DNA from: Caulobacteraceae bacterium UBA5005
Lineage (GTDB): Bacteria > Pseudomonadota > Alphaproteobacteria > Caulobacterales > Caulobacteraceae
Assembly (NCBI GenBank): GCA_002398405.1
Contig: DGYN01000071.1
Location: forward strand, 1-26,894
DNA length: 26,894 nucleotides
Reading direction: 5' to 3'
The notes beneath the pieces were generated by a model, which saw only the letters and a list, made by a program, of their open reading frames with translations, was not told where the DNA came from and searched no databases. Position 1 is the first letter of the stretch, and each line of letters begins with the position of its first letter. Positions 15,618-22,866 of the stretch are shown one piece after another. The position numbers and the translations under genes were made by a program.

Positions 15618-16698
15618 CCTCCTCCTCCACGAACCCCGGCCAGTTGCGCATGTAGGTGACGAAGGGGGGGCTGAGGCCCTCGTCCAGGAGGTGTTGGACG
15701 GTGACTGGCAGGGGTGGGGAGACGTAAGCGGGGTCGGCCTGGACCCGCAGGGGGAAGTCGTGGCGCAGGATGGCGGCGCGGCCGATGACGCAGAAGTCGC
15801 AGCCGGCGGCGATGACGGCGGCGGCGTCCTCAGCGGACATGATCTTGCCGGCGGCGCCGAGGCGGACGGCGCCGCGGGGCAGGCTGGTGAAGACGCTCAG
15901 CAGGGTTTGGCCCTTGTGGGCCTCCTCGGTGGGCTCTTTCAGGAAGTTCCAGACGGACATGTCGAGGTAGTCGATCTTGCCTTCGGAAAGGACCTGGGCG
16001 GCGACGTCGCGGATTTCAGCGAGCAGCAGGCCGAAGCGTTCGGGGGAGAGGCGTAAGCCCAGCTGGAAGTCCGGACGGCAGGCGGCGCGGATGCCGTCAA
16101 TGATCTCGAAGATGATGCGGGCGCGGTTCTCGAGGGAGCCGCCGTACTGGTCGGTGCGGTGATTGAACTCGGTCGATAGGAACTGGGCGAGGATGTAGCC
16201 GTGGGCGCCGTGGATCTCGACCCCGTCGAAGCCGGCCTTGTCCGAGCGGACGGCGGCGGCGATGAAGTCGTCGCGCAGGGCTTCGACCTCGGCGAGGGTG
16301 AGCGCCCGGGAGCCGGTGTCGGGATTGTCCGAGGGGCAGACGGGCTGGCCGACGAGATCGGCGGGGGAACGGCAGCCGGCGTGGTGCAGCTGCACGGCGG
16401 AGACGGCGCCGGCGGCGCGCAGGCCGGCGGCCAGGCGGGTCAGGCCCTCGAGGTGTTCATCGCCGAAACAGCCGAGCTGGCCGGGAAACCCCTGCCCCAC
16501 CGCCTGGACGTGGGAGGCGGCGGTGTGGACATGGGCGAAACCGCCGGCCGCGCGCTTCACCAGCCAGGCATATTCGGCGTCGGAGATGCGCCCGTCGGGA
16601 TGGCTCTGGGTGTTAGTCAGCGGTGCCAGCATGAAGCGGTTCTTCATGGCCGGGCCGCGGGGAAGGGTCAGGGGGGTGAAGAGGGCGTCGGTGGACAA
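15592..16698 (-). CDS. Old Yellow Enzyme-type NADH:flavin oxidoreductase
   Basis: A 368-aa FMN-dependent TIM-barrel enzyme. Seen: FMN-binding start LAPLTN (24-29), QLHHAG (103-108), the active-site block GVEIHGAHGYILAQFLS (159-175), and RTDQYGGSLENR (181-192), the family hallmark. Members reduce activated C=C bonds (enoates, 2,4-dienoyl-CoA) or demethylate; here a double-bond reduction in the CoA pathway is plausible. The length fits the short OYE class without the extra Fe-S/FAD domains of 2,4-dienoyl-CoA reductase. The start is TTG at 16698 with no clear ribosome-binding site; ATG at 16647 is an alternative but would trim the barrel start. It lies downstream of the CaiB operon in the same direction, 197 bases after the lipoprotein gene, and may be its last gene. 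Confidence 0.93.
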   Translation of the reverse strand: MSTDALFTPLTLPRGPAMKNRFMLAPLTNTQSHPDGRISDAEYAWLVKRAAGGFAHVHTAASHVQAVGQGFPGQLGCFGDEHLEGLTRLAAGLRAAGAVSAVQLHHAGCRSPADLVGQPVCPSDNPDTGSRALTLAEVEALRDDFIAAAVRSDKAGFDGVEIHGAHGYILAQFLSTEFNHRTDQYGGSLENRARIIFEIIDGIRAACRPDFQLGLRLSPERFGLLLAEIRDVAAQVLSEGKIDYLDMSVWNFLKEPTEEAHKGQTLLSVFTSLPRGAVRLGAAGKIMSAEDAAAVIAAGCDFCVIGRAAILRHDFPLRVQADPAYVSPPLPVTVQHLLDEGLSPPFVTYMRNWPGFVEEEVSAPPPHP

Positions 16699-16766
16699 AG
16701 GGGCGGATTCCAGTCTTGGGCTAAGCGGCGGGTAGAATCCGTCATCGATCTCTTGGCGGAGCGTGC

Positions 16767-16859
16767 TTTCGGCCGGCCGTCGAAGTCAAGGACGGCCCTG
16801 CAAGGGCCGCCGCAGCGCGGTCGCCGCAGGCGATCCTTGAGTTCGCCGGCCGACCGAAA
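16767..16859. repeat. 93-bp imperfect palindrome between lipoprotein and reductase genes
   Basis: The outer arms 16767-16792 and 16834-16859 are inverted with 23 of 26 matches (TTTCGG...TCAAGGA / TCCTTGA...CCGAAA). Inside lies a second perfect hairpin, CGGCCCT-GCA-AGGGCCG (16793-16809), and a smaller GCGG-TCG-CCGC. The whole could fold into a branched structure. It has no T-run, so it may be an attenuator, an RNA-stabilising structure or a mobile palindromic repeat. The rest of the 16699-16895 gap shows no gene. Confidence 0.7.
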
Positions 16860-16895
16860 AATCATTCCATCAAGAGGTCGACGGCGCGGTGTCGA

Positions 16896-17114
16896 TTAGG
16901 AGTAGCGCGGCTGAATATCTCGGTGTGAGTTCGGGAGGACCGCACATCGAACGTTGGTCGCCGTCCCGGTCGTTACAAGTTCACCGCCCTTCGCGGCGCA
17001 GGCCGCCTCTGCCGCCACCTGTGCTTCTAGAGAGGCGGGCCGAACGCAAGCAGAGACGCTTAGAGCCGCGGTCAAAACAAGCAGCCGACTGCCCCAGGAT
17101 AGCAACCTCAACAT
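16896..17114 (-). CDS. Small lipoprotein, translationally coupled to a CoA-transferase
   Basis: A 72-aa protein with a lipoprotein signal: basic N-terminus, hydrophobic core LLVLTAALSVSAC and lipobox residues S-V-S-A-C, with Cys23 as the lipidated residue. The mature part is about 50 residues with two more Cys (AACAAKGGEL and VRCAVL), perhaps a disulfide. The ATG at 17114 overlaps the CaiB stop (TGATG), which strongly supports translation despite the small size. I do not recognise a family; it resembles short periplasmic lipoproteins of unknown role. Confidence 0.75.
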   Translation of the reverse strand: MLRLLSWGSRLLVLTAALSVSACVRPASLEAQVAAEAACAAKGGELVTTGTATNVRCAVLPNSHRDIQPRYS

Positions 17115-18280
17115 CAGCCTAAGGCCCCAGACGCCTTCAGCGCATCGCCATCGATCCCCAGCATCCGCAGCACCTCCTCCGTATCCGCCCCCGGAGTCCT
17201 GCCCAGCGTCCGCACGCTGGCCGGCGTTTCCGAGAGCTTGATCGGGGAGCCGATGTGGAGGACCTCGTCGCCGTCTTCGGTGGCGTAGGTCGGCATCATG
17301 TCGCGGACCTTGTTGTGCGGGTCGGCGGCGGCCTCGTGGACGTCGAGGACGGGCATGTACTGGGTCTGGGCGGTCTCCAGGATTTCGCACCATTGGTCGC
17401 GGGTTTTGGTGGCCATGATCGCGGCGATTGCAGTGGCGATCTCGCCGCGTTTGCCGGCGTCGAGCTGGAGGGCGATGAAGTCTTCGCGGCCGATCACCTT
17501 GCAGAATCTGGCCCAATAGGCGGGCTCCATGTCGGTGGTGCAGAGCCATTTGCCGTCGGCGCATTTCCACAGGCCCGAGTCGGCCCGGCGGGCCCCGCGC
17601 TGGGGCAGCCTCGTAAGGTCGGCGTTGCGGGCGACCAAGGTTCCGATCAGGGCCACGGAGGCGTCGGACATGGCGATGTCGACGTGCTGGCCCCGGTCGG
17701 TGGCGTTCCTGGCGTGCAGGGCGGCGAGGATGCCGATCACCGCGTTGGAGCCGGTCAGGAGGTCGGCCACGGGGACGCCGGGGAAGCTGGGGGCCTCCGG
17801 ATCCTCGCCGATGCGCGACAGGGCGCCGGCGATGGCGAGCGCAATGGGGTCGTGGCCGGGCTTGTTGCGATAGGGCCCTGTTTGTCCGCAGAGGGTGACC
17901 GAGGCGTAGATAAGGCGGGGATTGAGCTTTTTGACCGCCTCATAGCCCCAGCCCATGCTTTCCATGACGCCCGGGCGGTAGTCCTCGACCAGGACGTCGG
18001 CCCAGCGGATCAGGGCCTCGATCACCGGCTTTGAGGCTTCGTGGCCGGGGTCGATGAGCAGGCTTTTTTTGTTGCGGGCGAAGACGTCGCGGCCCTTGCG
18101 TAGGCGCACCTCGCGGGGGGACTGGCTGTCCCAGCCGAAGACCTTGGCCTGTTTGGCCAGTTCCCGCGGGTGCTCGATGCGGACGATCTCGGCCCCCAGA
18201 TCGCCGAGCAGCCAGGTGCAGTAGGGGCCGGGCAGGAACTTTGAAAAGTCCAGGACCTTGACGTCGAAGAGCGGGGTCAT
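17114..18280 (-). CDS. CaiB/BaiF family CoA-transferase 1 (catalytic Asp present)
   Basis: A 388-aa class III CoA-transferase. Seen: N-terminal VKVLDFSKFLPGPYCTWLLGDLGAE pattern, VEDYRPGVMESMG (98-110), CGQTGPYRNKPGHD (131-144) and VADLLTGSNA with Asp173 at the position of the catalytic Asp of formyl-CoA transferase (Asp169). It should move CoA between acids through an aspartyl-CoA intermediate. The start ATG overlaps the preceding CoA-transferase stop by four bases. The donor and acceptor acids are unknown. Confidence 0.93.
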   Translation of the reverse strand: MTPLFDVKVLDFSKFLPGPYCTWLLGDLGAEIVRIEHPRELAKQAKVFGWDSQSPREVRLRKGRDVFARNKKSLLIDPGHEASKPVIEALIRWADVLVEDYRPGVMESMGWGYEAVKKLNPRLIYASVTLCGQTGPYRNKPGHDPIALAIAGALSRIGEDPEAPSFPGVPVADLLTGSNAVIGILAALHARNATDRGQHVDIAMSDASVALIGTLVARNADLTRLPQRGARRADSGLWKCADGKWLCTTDMEPAYWARFCKVIGREDFIALQLDAGKRGEIATAIAAIMATKTRDQWCEILETAQTQYMPVLDVHEAAADPHNKVRDMMPTYATEDGDEVLHIGSPIKLSETPASVRTLGRTPGADTEEVLRMLGIDGDALKASGALG

Positions 18281-19392
18281 GCGAGGCCGAAGTCCGCGTT
18301 GGCTTCACCCAGAGCCGGGGCGGGAGACAGACGCGGCTTCATATCGATGGAGGAGGTGAAGAGGGCGCCGGGAAGGGAGAGGGCGAGGCCCCGGGCCTGG
18401 TCATCGACGATCCGCCAGAAGCGGCGATGATTCCATTGCGGGCTGGCCAGGGCGTCATCCGGGTCGTCGATGCGCGAGAGGCCAAGGCCCGCGTCGTTGG
18501 ACATCTTGAACAGCTCTTCCTTGGTGTGGGCGAGGAAGAAGGGCTCGATCAGGGCCTCCCAGCGTTCGATGTCGGCCTGGTCGGCGTTGGCGACAAGGAT
18601 GTGCTCCCAATCGATGGTGAGAAGCTCGCCGCCGACGCCCTTGGCGCGCATGTAGCCGACCATGCCCTTCATCATGCCGGGATTGTCGACGAGCGCCCAG
18701 GTGACGTAGCCGTCCTTGGCCGGCCAGACCTGGCGCACGCCCGAGCGGCCGCGAACCAGCTGGTTGCCGGTGCGGCGGCCGATGCGGCCTTCCCAGTCGA
18801 AGACCAAAGGATCGCGGTAGTTGGCGAGCACCCCGGACTGGAAGGCGGAGACGACGGCGCGCTGGCCCTTGCCGCTGGCGTGGCGGGCGTAGACGGCGAG
18901 GAGGGCGGCGGTGGCGGCCTGGATGCCGACCAGGGCGTGGATCTGTTCGCCCGGCAGGTTAAGCGGCGCACGGTCGGGATCGCCGACGGAATTGAGCAGG
19001 CCCGACATGGCCATGAGGGTGAGGTCGCTGGCGGGGCGTGAGCCATAGGGGCCGTCCTCGCTGAAGGGACGGATGTCGACCTCGATGAGGCGTGGGTTCT
19101 TGGCGGCGAGCCCATCGTAGGCGGGAAGGCCGCCGCGGTCTTCGCCGATGAGCAGGATGTCGGCGGCATCCAAAAGGGTTCCGATCGCGGTGACGCTGCG
19201 TTTTCCCGCGTTCCAGACGAGCCAGGGAAGGCCTGCGTCGGTGACGCCGTCGGCGAAGGGCGGGAGTTTGCGGGCCGGATCGCCGCCCTTGGGTTCGAGC
19301 TTGATCACCTCGGCGCCGAGTTCGGCGAAGATGCGGCCGGCGTAGGATTCGAGGCCCGATGTGCATTCGATGATGCGCAGGTGGGAGAGCAT
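18277..19392 (-). CDS. CaiB/BaiF family CoA-transferase 2 (catalytic Asp replaced)
   Basis: A 371-aa CaiB-fold protein starting at ATG 19392, which overlaps the stop of CoA-transferase 3 by one base. The N-terminus (LRIIECTSGLESYAGRIFAELGAEVIKLEP) and the segment SGKGQRAVVSAFQSG fit the family. Where family members have the catalytic Asp, 16 residues before the HAR/YAR segment, this protein has His152 (GEQIHALVG). It is thus probably inactive alone and may pair with CoA-transferase 3, as in the BbsE/BbsF benzylsuccinate CoA-transferase, where two CaiB-type subunits form one enzyme. A long upstream frame extension (to 20109) is an artefact overlapping CoA-transferase 3. Confidence 0.87.
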   Translation of the reverse strand: MLSHLRIIECTSGLESYAGRIFAELGAEVIKLEPKGGDPARKLPPFADGVTDAGLPWLVWNAGKRSVTAIGTLLDAADILLIGEDRGGLPAYDGLAAKNPRLIEVDIRPFSEDGPYGSRPASDLTLMAMSGLLNSVGDPDRAPLNLPGEQIHALVGIQAATAALLAVYARHASGKGQRAVVSAFQSGVLANYRDPLVFDWEGRIGRRTGNQLVRGRSGVRQVWPAKDGYVTWALVDNPGMMKGMVGYMRAKGVGGELLTIDWEHILVANADQADIERWEALIEPFFLAHTKEELFKMSNDAGLGLSRIDDPDDALASPQWNHRRFWRIVDDQARGLALSLPGALFTSSIDMKPRLSPAPALGEANADFGLA

Positions 19393-20588
19393 CAGGCGAG
19401 CGCTCCCTGCTGGATGAGGTCCGCGACCTCGGCCTCGGACATGCCGAGAGTGTCGATGAAGATCTCGCGGTTGTGTTCGCCCAGGAGCGGCGAGAGGCCG
19501 ACCTGGATCGACAGGTCCGAAAAGGTCATGGGCGGGGCCGGCATGAAACAGTCGCCGAGCGCCGGGTGGGTCTGGGGGATGTAGTGGCGGCCCTGGAGTT
19601 CGGGGTCTTGGAAGACGTCCTTGCCGTTCTGGACGGCGCCGGCGGCGACGCCCGCCTTGACCAGCAGGCCGGCGAGGGCCTGCTTGTCCTGGGAGGCGGT
19701 CCAGGCGGCGAGCCTGGCTTCGATCTCGCCCTCGGCGGCCTTGCGTTCGGCGAGGGTGGGCGTCGCGTTTTCCTCGCCCATGAGGCGGCAGAGGGATGCC
19801 CATTGGGCGTCGTCCTGGCAGGCGATGGCGATCCAGTTGTCCTCGCCGGCGGCGGGGAAGATGCCGTGCGGCGCATAGGCGGGATGGCGGTTGCCGCGGC
19901 GGATGGGGTCGGCGGGCGCGGCCTGATGGGCGGCGAAGAGATCGCCAAGCGTGTGCATCAGGGGCTCGGCCTGGGAGATGTCGAGGTGCTGGCCCTCGCC
20001 GGTCTGGCGGCGGTGCTCGAGGGCGGAGAGCGTGGCGACGGTGGCGAACATCGGAGCGACGACATCGCCATAGGCAAAGGGCGGCATGTGCGGCGGGCGG
20101 TCGGGCCAACCGGCCAGGGCGGCCTGGCCTGAGAGGGCGGCTGCGGAGTTGCCGTAGCCGCGGAAGTTGGAGAGCGGGCCGGTGCGGCCGGCGACGCTGA
20201 CCGAGATGAGGATGATGCCGGGCCTCAGGGCCTTCATGTCGTCGTAGGAGAGGCCCACCCGGTCGAGGAAGCCCTTGCCGAAGTTTTCCACCACGACATC
20301 GGCCCAGGCGACGAGCTTTTTCGCCACCTCGACGCCGCGCGGATCGCCGAGGTTTATGGTGACCGACTTCTTGGAGGTGTTGGTGATGGCGAAGAAGGCG
20401 CTGCCGTCGTGGTGGCGTTTCCTGTCCTTGAAGGGCGGGCTCATGCGGCCAAGGTCGAGGCGCTTCATGGACTCGATCTTGACGACCGTGGCGCCGTTAT
20501 CGGCGAGGTCCTTGGTCGAGCGGGGCCCGGCGCCGACCCAGGAAAAGTCAGCGACCTTGAGGCCTTCGAGGGCAAGCGGTTTGGTCAT
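19392..20588 (-). CDS. CaiB/BaiF family CoA-transferase 3 (catalytic Asp present)
   Basis: A 398-aa class III CoA-transferase. Seen: LKVADFSWVGAGPRSTKDLADNGA start, VVENFGKGFLDR, SVAGRTGPLSNFRGYG (131-146) and AYGDVVAPMF with Asp175 at the catalytic position, then TGEGQHLDIS. It overlaps the membrane-protein gene upstream by four bases (ATGA) and CoA-transferase 2 downstream by one base. With CoA-transferase 2 it probably forms an active/inactive heteromer (inference from pairing and the Asp pattern). It would load CoA onto a pathway acid using another acyl-CoA as donor, saving ATP compared with the ligase at 45-1583. Confidence 0.93.
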   Translation of the reverse strand: MTKPLALEGLKVADFSWVGAGPRSTKDLADNGATVVKIESMKRLDLGRMSPPFKDRKRHHDGSAFFAITNTSKKSVTINLGDPRGVEVAKKLVAWADVVVENFGKGFLDRVGLSYDDMKALRPGIILISVSVAGRTGPLSNFRGYGNSAAALSGQAALAGWPDRPPHMPPFAYGDVVAPMFATVATLSALEHRRQTGEGQHLDISQAEPLMHTLGDLFAAHQAAPADPIRRGNRHPAYAPHGIFPAAGEDNWIAIACQDDAQWASLCRLMGEENATPTLAERKAAEGEIEARLAAWTASQDKQALAGLLVKAGVAAGAVQNGKDVFQDPELQGRHYIPQTHPALGDCFMPAPPMTFSDLSIQVGLSPLLGEHNREIFIDTLGMSEAEVADLIQQGALA

Positions 20589-21592
20589 ACGGCCTTCTTA
20601 CCTAAGCGGGGGCCGATGGACAGGACCACGATGGCGATGATCAGGAGGACGGCGCCGAAAAGCTCGGCGCCGGTGGGGGCGGCCTTGCCGAAGAACCAGA
20701 AGAGGACATAGGCCGCGCCGAGCCCCGCGAGGATGCTGGCCGAGCGTTCCAGCGGCACGCAGTAGGTGTTCTCGCGGTGGTCCAGGAGGATGATGGCGGC
20801 GACCACGCTGATCATGAAGAGCAGGACGGCGGCCAGGATGATCCAGCCAATCTGGGGACTGCTCCAGACATCGACGAAGCCGAACTGCAGGGCCTCGCCC
20901 TGGGCGTTGAGGCCCACGAAGGGCAGGACGGCGAGAATGGCGATGGCGAAGGGGATGCCGACCAGCTTTTCCTCGACGAAATAGCGTTTGACGTCGTCCT
21001 CGTTGCCCGTTTTGCCGACCTTGGTCATCACCGCCAGGCGGCCAAAGTAGCCGATGGTGTAGAGAATGACGGTGAGGATCGCGAGCGGCGGCAGATACAG
21101 ACCGCCCCGGTCGGTGATGGTGACCGCCAAGCCGATGAGCACCAGGACGAGCGCGGTCCAGCTGTACCAGCGGACCTTGCGGCCTGACACAAGGTCAACC
21201 ACCGGCGCGATGATCAGGACATCGCCCCGCATGAGGAGCTGGATGAAGGGAATCGAGACGCCTTCGAAGGTGATGGACAGGGGGACGGTGACCAGGACCA
21301 GCGCCGTGCACAGGCCCGACAGGAAGGTCCAGCGGGTGGGGGCCGCGACGGTGAAGCCGCCGAGCTTTCTCTTGTTGGCATAGAGCCACCAGCCGCCCCA
21401 CCAGGCGAAGATGAGGGTGGCGAGGCCGGAGATGATCTGGGTGGCGGGGAGGATCTCGAGGCCCGTCAGCGGGCGGCCAAGGTCAAGCACCGGGGTGATC
21501 GAGAGCCAGCGGACGATGACGAAATAAGGCAGGTAGAGGAGCAGGTAGGCGAGGACGATGACCTCAAGCGGAAAACGCGACCAGCCCCTCAT
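20585..21592 (-). CDS. Ten-helix membrane protein, EamA/DMT-transporter-like
   Basis: A 335-aa integral inner-membrane protein with about ten hydrophobic segments (first 11-27, last about 308-328) in two halves, the layout of the drug/metabolite transporter (EamA) superfamily. No strict EamA signature can be quoted, so the family call is tentative. The start overlaps the CapA-like stop and the end overlaps CoA-transferase 3, both by four bases. In this operon it may export or import a pathway acid or intermediate. Confidence 0.72.
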   Translation of the reverse strand: MRGWSRFPLEVIVLAYLLLYLPYFVIVRWLSITPVLDLGRPLTGLEILPATQIISGLATLIFAWWGGWWLYANKRKLGGFTVAAPTRWTFLSGLCTALVLVTVPLSITFEGVSIPFIQLLMRGDVLIIAPVVDLVSGRKVRWYSWTALVLVLIGLAVTITDRGGLYLPPLAILTVILYTIGYFGRLAVMTKVGKTGNEDDVKRYFVEEKLVGIPFAIAILAVLPFVGLNAQGEALQFGFVDVWSSPQIGWIILAAVLLFMISVVAAIILLDHRENTYCVPLERSASILAGLGAAYVLFWFFGKAAPTGAELFGAVLLIIAIVVLSIGPRLGKKAV

Positions 21593-22713
21593 GCGGTAGG
21601 CTCCTCAATGCGGATGATGTCACCGTCGGGGACAAGGGTGACGGGCAGGTTCTGATGCTTTGAGCACCAGTCGACGTAGTCCGCCACCTTTTGGAAGCGT
21701 TCGTCGGCGGCGGTCAGGGTTTCGGCCTGGGCCTCGCGGTTGATGAAGGCCGGGTGGAAGCCGACGCCTGTCACGCCATCCCTGGTGAGGTCGGCGCGGA
21801 CAATCAGGGTCATGCGGGAGTCGGGCGGGAAGTTGTAGAGGCTGTCGAAGTCCGGCTCCCACTCAGTGGCCAAAACCTTGATTTCCTGGAAGCTTTTGCT
21901 CGCGGCGTGCTCAGGCGTCATGCGCAGATCAACGGCGAAATTGCCGAGGGAATAGAAGATCACCTTGCCCCTGTAGACCTCGATCCCCTTGAGGATGTGG
22001 GCGTGGTGGCCGAGAATCAGGTCGGCGCCGGCGTCGATGGCGGCGTAGGCGACTTCGCGCTGATAGTCAGCCAGCGTCGCCGGGACGAAGTGGATGCCCC
22101 AGTGCAGGGAGACCACGACAGCGTCGGCCTTTTGTCGGGCGGCCTTGATGTCGGCGACGAGGGCCGCCAGGTCGCCGGCGTGGGCGAAGGTGTGGATGCG
22201 GGCCGGCGTTCCCGGCTGATCGTGCTCGATCTGCTCATAGACGGTGTGGGCGCGCAGGGGGACGCAGCCGGGGCGTTTTTCCTCGGCCCAGTAGCTCATC
22301 GGCAGGATCGAGGAATAGGCGAGAAAGGCGGTCTTGACGCCGTTGGCTTCCTCGATGACCGGGGCCCGCGCCTGATGGATGTCGGCCCCGACGCCGACCA
22401 CGGAAAGGCCCTCGCCCTTAAGATTGCCGATGGTGTCGAAGAAGCCCTCCGGTCCCCAGTCCATGCAGTGGTTGCCGCAGAAGGAGACGGTGGTGAAGCC
22501 GGCTTTCTTGAAGGCCGCGGCGGCGGCGCGGGTGGAGCGGTGGGTATGGCGGGCCTGAGGCAGGCGAACGCCGCGCTCGGTCAGATTGCACTCCAGCTGG
22601 CAGAAGACGACATCGCCGGTCCGCAAGGTTTCGGCGGCCAGGGCGAAACACTCGTCAGGGTTTTGCCGGTCGGGCGCCACATCTCCAACCGCGAGTAGAA
22701 CAGCTTTGGACAA
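21589..22713 (-). CDS. CapA-family (poly-gamma-glutamate synthesis, metallophosphoesterase-fold) protein
   Basis: A 374-aa protein of the PGA_cap/CapA family. Seen: LLAVGDVAP (near residues 6-14), the metal-site motif FCGNHCMDWG, SLHWGIHF, LILGHHAHILKG and FYSLGNFAVD, all family blocks of the calcineurin-like fold. No signal peptide is evident, so it is probably cytoplasmic, unlike capsule-type CapA. I place the start at TTG 22713, which begins at the conserved core and lies 29 bases after the operator-like repeat; the ATG at 22761 would overlap that repeat and add 16 atypical residues. It heads an operon of CoA-transferases, so a hydrolytic role on a pathway compound is more likely than capsule formation (inference). 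Confidence 0.85.
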   Translation of the reverse strand: MSKAVLLAVGDVAPDRQNPDECFALAAETLRTGDVVFCQLECNLTERGVRLPQARHTHRSTRAAAAAFKKAGFTTVSFCGNHCMDWGPEGFFDTIGNLKGEGLSVVGVGADIHQARAPVIEEANGVKTAFLAYSSILPMSYWAEEKRPGCVPLRAHTVYEQIEHDQPGTPARIHTFAHAGDLAALVADIKAARQKADAVVVSLHWGIHFVPATLADYQREVAYAAIDAGADLILGHHAHILKGIEVYRGKVIFYSLGNFAVDLRMTPEHAASKSFQEIKVLATEWEPDFDSLYNFPPDSRMTLIVRADLTRDGVTGVGFHPAFINREAQAETLTAADERFQKVADYVDWCSKHQNLPVTLVPDGDIIRIEEPTA

Positions 22714-22742
22714 TGCCTGACCCCGGGACCCAATATTGACAA

Positions 22743-22761
22743 TAGTATGTATTGCAAACAA
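22743..22761 (-). promoter_or_regulatory. Operator-like inverted repeat, copy 3 (CapA/CaiB operon and TonB receptor)
   Basis: Read toward the CapA gene it is TTGTTTGC-AAT-ACATACTA, with the same 8-3-8 layout as the sites at 1636 and 9588. It lies in the divergent region between the CapA operon and the TonB receptor. A perfect -35, TTGACA (22736-22741, plus strand), abuts it and could drive the receptor gene, though no strong -10 follows. Confidence 0.6.
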
Positions 22762-22866
22762 TCATGGACCTCAATCATGACCCGCAAAAAGTGGGCGGAG
22801 GGAAACGTTACGGTTTGAGGCCTGTCAGGGCGCCCCGCCCTGGCGCCTCGCCACTAGGGGGGCGAC

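Noticed and set aside
19393..20109. N-terminal extension of CoA-transferase 2 to 610 aa
   Set aside because: The extra 239 residues are Arg/Pro-rich and overlap CoA-transferase 3 in another frame; the ATG at 19392 begins the CaiB fold and couples to the upstream stop.
22777..22818. 13-codon open frame in the leader of the TonB receptor
   Set aside because: It has no ribosome-binding site and no biased codons that would suggest attenuation; it is too short to support.
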